Shown here: one piece after another, positions 6,218-6,353 of the stretch
How the letters are laid out: the number at the start of each line of letters is the position of its first letter
Numbering within the stretch: position 1 is the stretch's first letter
Assembly: GCA_030699515.1 (NCBI GenBank)
Contig: JAUYME010000037.1
Coordinates: 1 to 6,353, forward strand
DNA: 6,353 nucleotides
From: a bacterium
GTDB taxonomy: Bacteria > Patescibacteriota > Minisyncoccia > UBA6257 > 1-14-0-10-44-23
Direction of reading: 5' to 3'
The notes under the pieces: model-generated
Seen by the model: the letters and a program-made list of their open reading frames with translations, nothing else
The model's database searches: none
What the model was told of the DNA's origin: nothing
Made by a program: the position numbers and the translations under genes

Positions 6218-6280
6218 ACAACAAAACGACATTTTGTTTACCCTGAGCGACGTCGAAGGGCAAGGATGTCGTTTTGTTGT
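6218..6280. repeat. Nested palindromic element with CCCTGAGCG...CGAAGGG core
   Basis: The outer arms 6218-6232 and 6266-6280 are exact 15-bp inverted repeats (ACAACAAAACGACAT and its complement). Inside sits CCCTGAGCGACGTCGAAGGG (6241-6260). This can form its own small hairpin (CCCT/AGGG plus CG/CG around ACGT). It resembles a palindrome family I recall as widely dispersed in many bacterial genomes, usually as CCCTGAGCGAAGTCGAAGGG. Weaker pairing (TTG 6234-6236 with CAA 6261-6263) joins outer and inner stems, and CCC/GGG (6213-6215 / 6285-6287) may extend the base. It lies in the gap upstream of the dehydrogenase gene. Most likely it is a non-coding dispersed repeat; no terminal target duplication is evident. 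Confidence 0.65.
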
Positions 6281-6288
6281 AGTAGGGC

Positions 6289-6317
6289 TTGCATTTTTAG
6301 CTAGAAAAGTGTAAAAC
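6289..6317 (+). promoter_or_regulatory. Possible promoter reading out of the window's right edge
   Basis: TTGCAT (6289-6294) and TAAAAC (6312-6317) are 17 bases apart, with TG immediately before the -10. The match to consensus is only moderate (3 of 6 and 4 of 6). It gains some support from the Shine-Dalgarno and ATG that follow at 6336-6351. Confidence 0.3.
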
Positions 6318-6348
6318 AAGGGCAATTAGAAACTCAAGGAAAAAGCAT

Positions 6349-6353
6349 ATGTT
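6349..6353 (+). CDS. Possible start of a further + strand gene, cut by window end
   Basis: An ATG at 6349-6351 is preceded by AAGGA (6336-6340) at 8 bases, a good Shine-Dalgarno spacing, and by a possible promoter about 30 bases upstream. Only the first codon and two further bases are visible, so nothing can be said about the product. It would be divergent from the dehydrogenase gene. Confidence 0.3.

Noticed and set aside
5930..6304. 124-residue + strand open frame overlapping the dehydrogenase gene
   Set aside because: It is antisense to conserved dehydrogenase codons and runs through the palindromic element, giving an Arg-rich stretch typical of translated repeats.
6158..6348. Riboswitch or CRISPR-like array in the right intergenic region
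   Set aside because: There is only one nested inverted repeat, no spaced direct repeats, and the predicted leader of the dehydrogenase mRNA is too short for a riboswitch.
1..6353. Recoded TGA (code 25 of Gracilibacteria/SR1)
   Set aside because: All five proteins are intact under the standard code without internal TGA. The absence of TGA stops is based on only five genes.

Overview
This is an ordinary chromosomal segment of a bacterium that looks like a member of the Patescibacteria / Candidate Phyla Radiation (Parcubacteria-like). That placement is an inference. It rests on the style of the TopA, GDH and PQ-loop proteins, tight gene packing, scarce Shine-Dalgarno sequences, long hairpins between genes, and the CCCTGAGCG...CGAAGGG palindrome that I recall as common in such genomes. 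All genes read cleanly in the standard bacterial code. The five visible stop codons are TAA or TAG, none TGA. The DNA is moderately AT-rich by eye.

Layout from left to right. Bases 1-2064 (+) hold nearly all of topA (DNA topoisomerase I), cut at its 5' end by the window edge. Four bases later lies the convergent end of parB (3289-2069, -), a chromosome-partition ParB protein with an unusual acidic C-terminal tail of about 130 residues. Divergent from parB is a tRNA-Leu(CAA) gene (3338-3422, +), whose -35 box uses the same bases as the parB extended -10. A 21-bp perfect hairpin follows the tRNA. A PP2C-type protein phosphatase gene (3520-4407, +) comes next, apparently read from a leaderless transcript. 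A cluster of three hairpins (4420-4525) separates it from the convergent pair on the minus strand: a small three-helix PQ-loop/SemiSWEET-like membrane protein (4805-4548) and a Glu/Leu/Phe/Val dehydrogenase of glutamate dehydrogenase type (6157-4880). The right end (6158-6353) is a divergent intergenic region with a nested palindromic element and perhaps the start of another + strand gene at 6349.

The genes do not form one pathway. topA, parB and the tRNA are housekeeping functions (DNA supercoiling, chromosome segregation, translation). The phosphatase suggests Ser/Thr phospho-signalling, although no partner kinase is in view. The dehydrogenase links amino-acid and 2-oxo-acid metabolism and may be co-transcribed with the small transporter-like gene 74 bases downstream. 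I see no mobile-element protein, CRISPR, phage or defence system. The parts that repay a second look are regulatory and structural: the shared parB/tRNA promoter bases, the matching TGTTAAAAT-N6-ATG starts of parB and the phosphatase gene, the ParB tail, and the hairpin elements.
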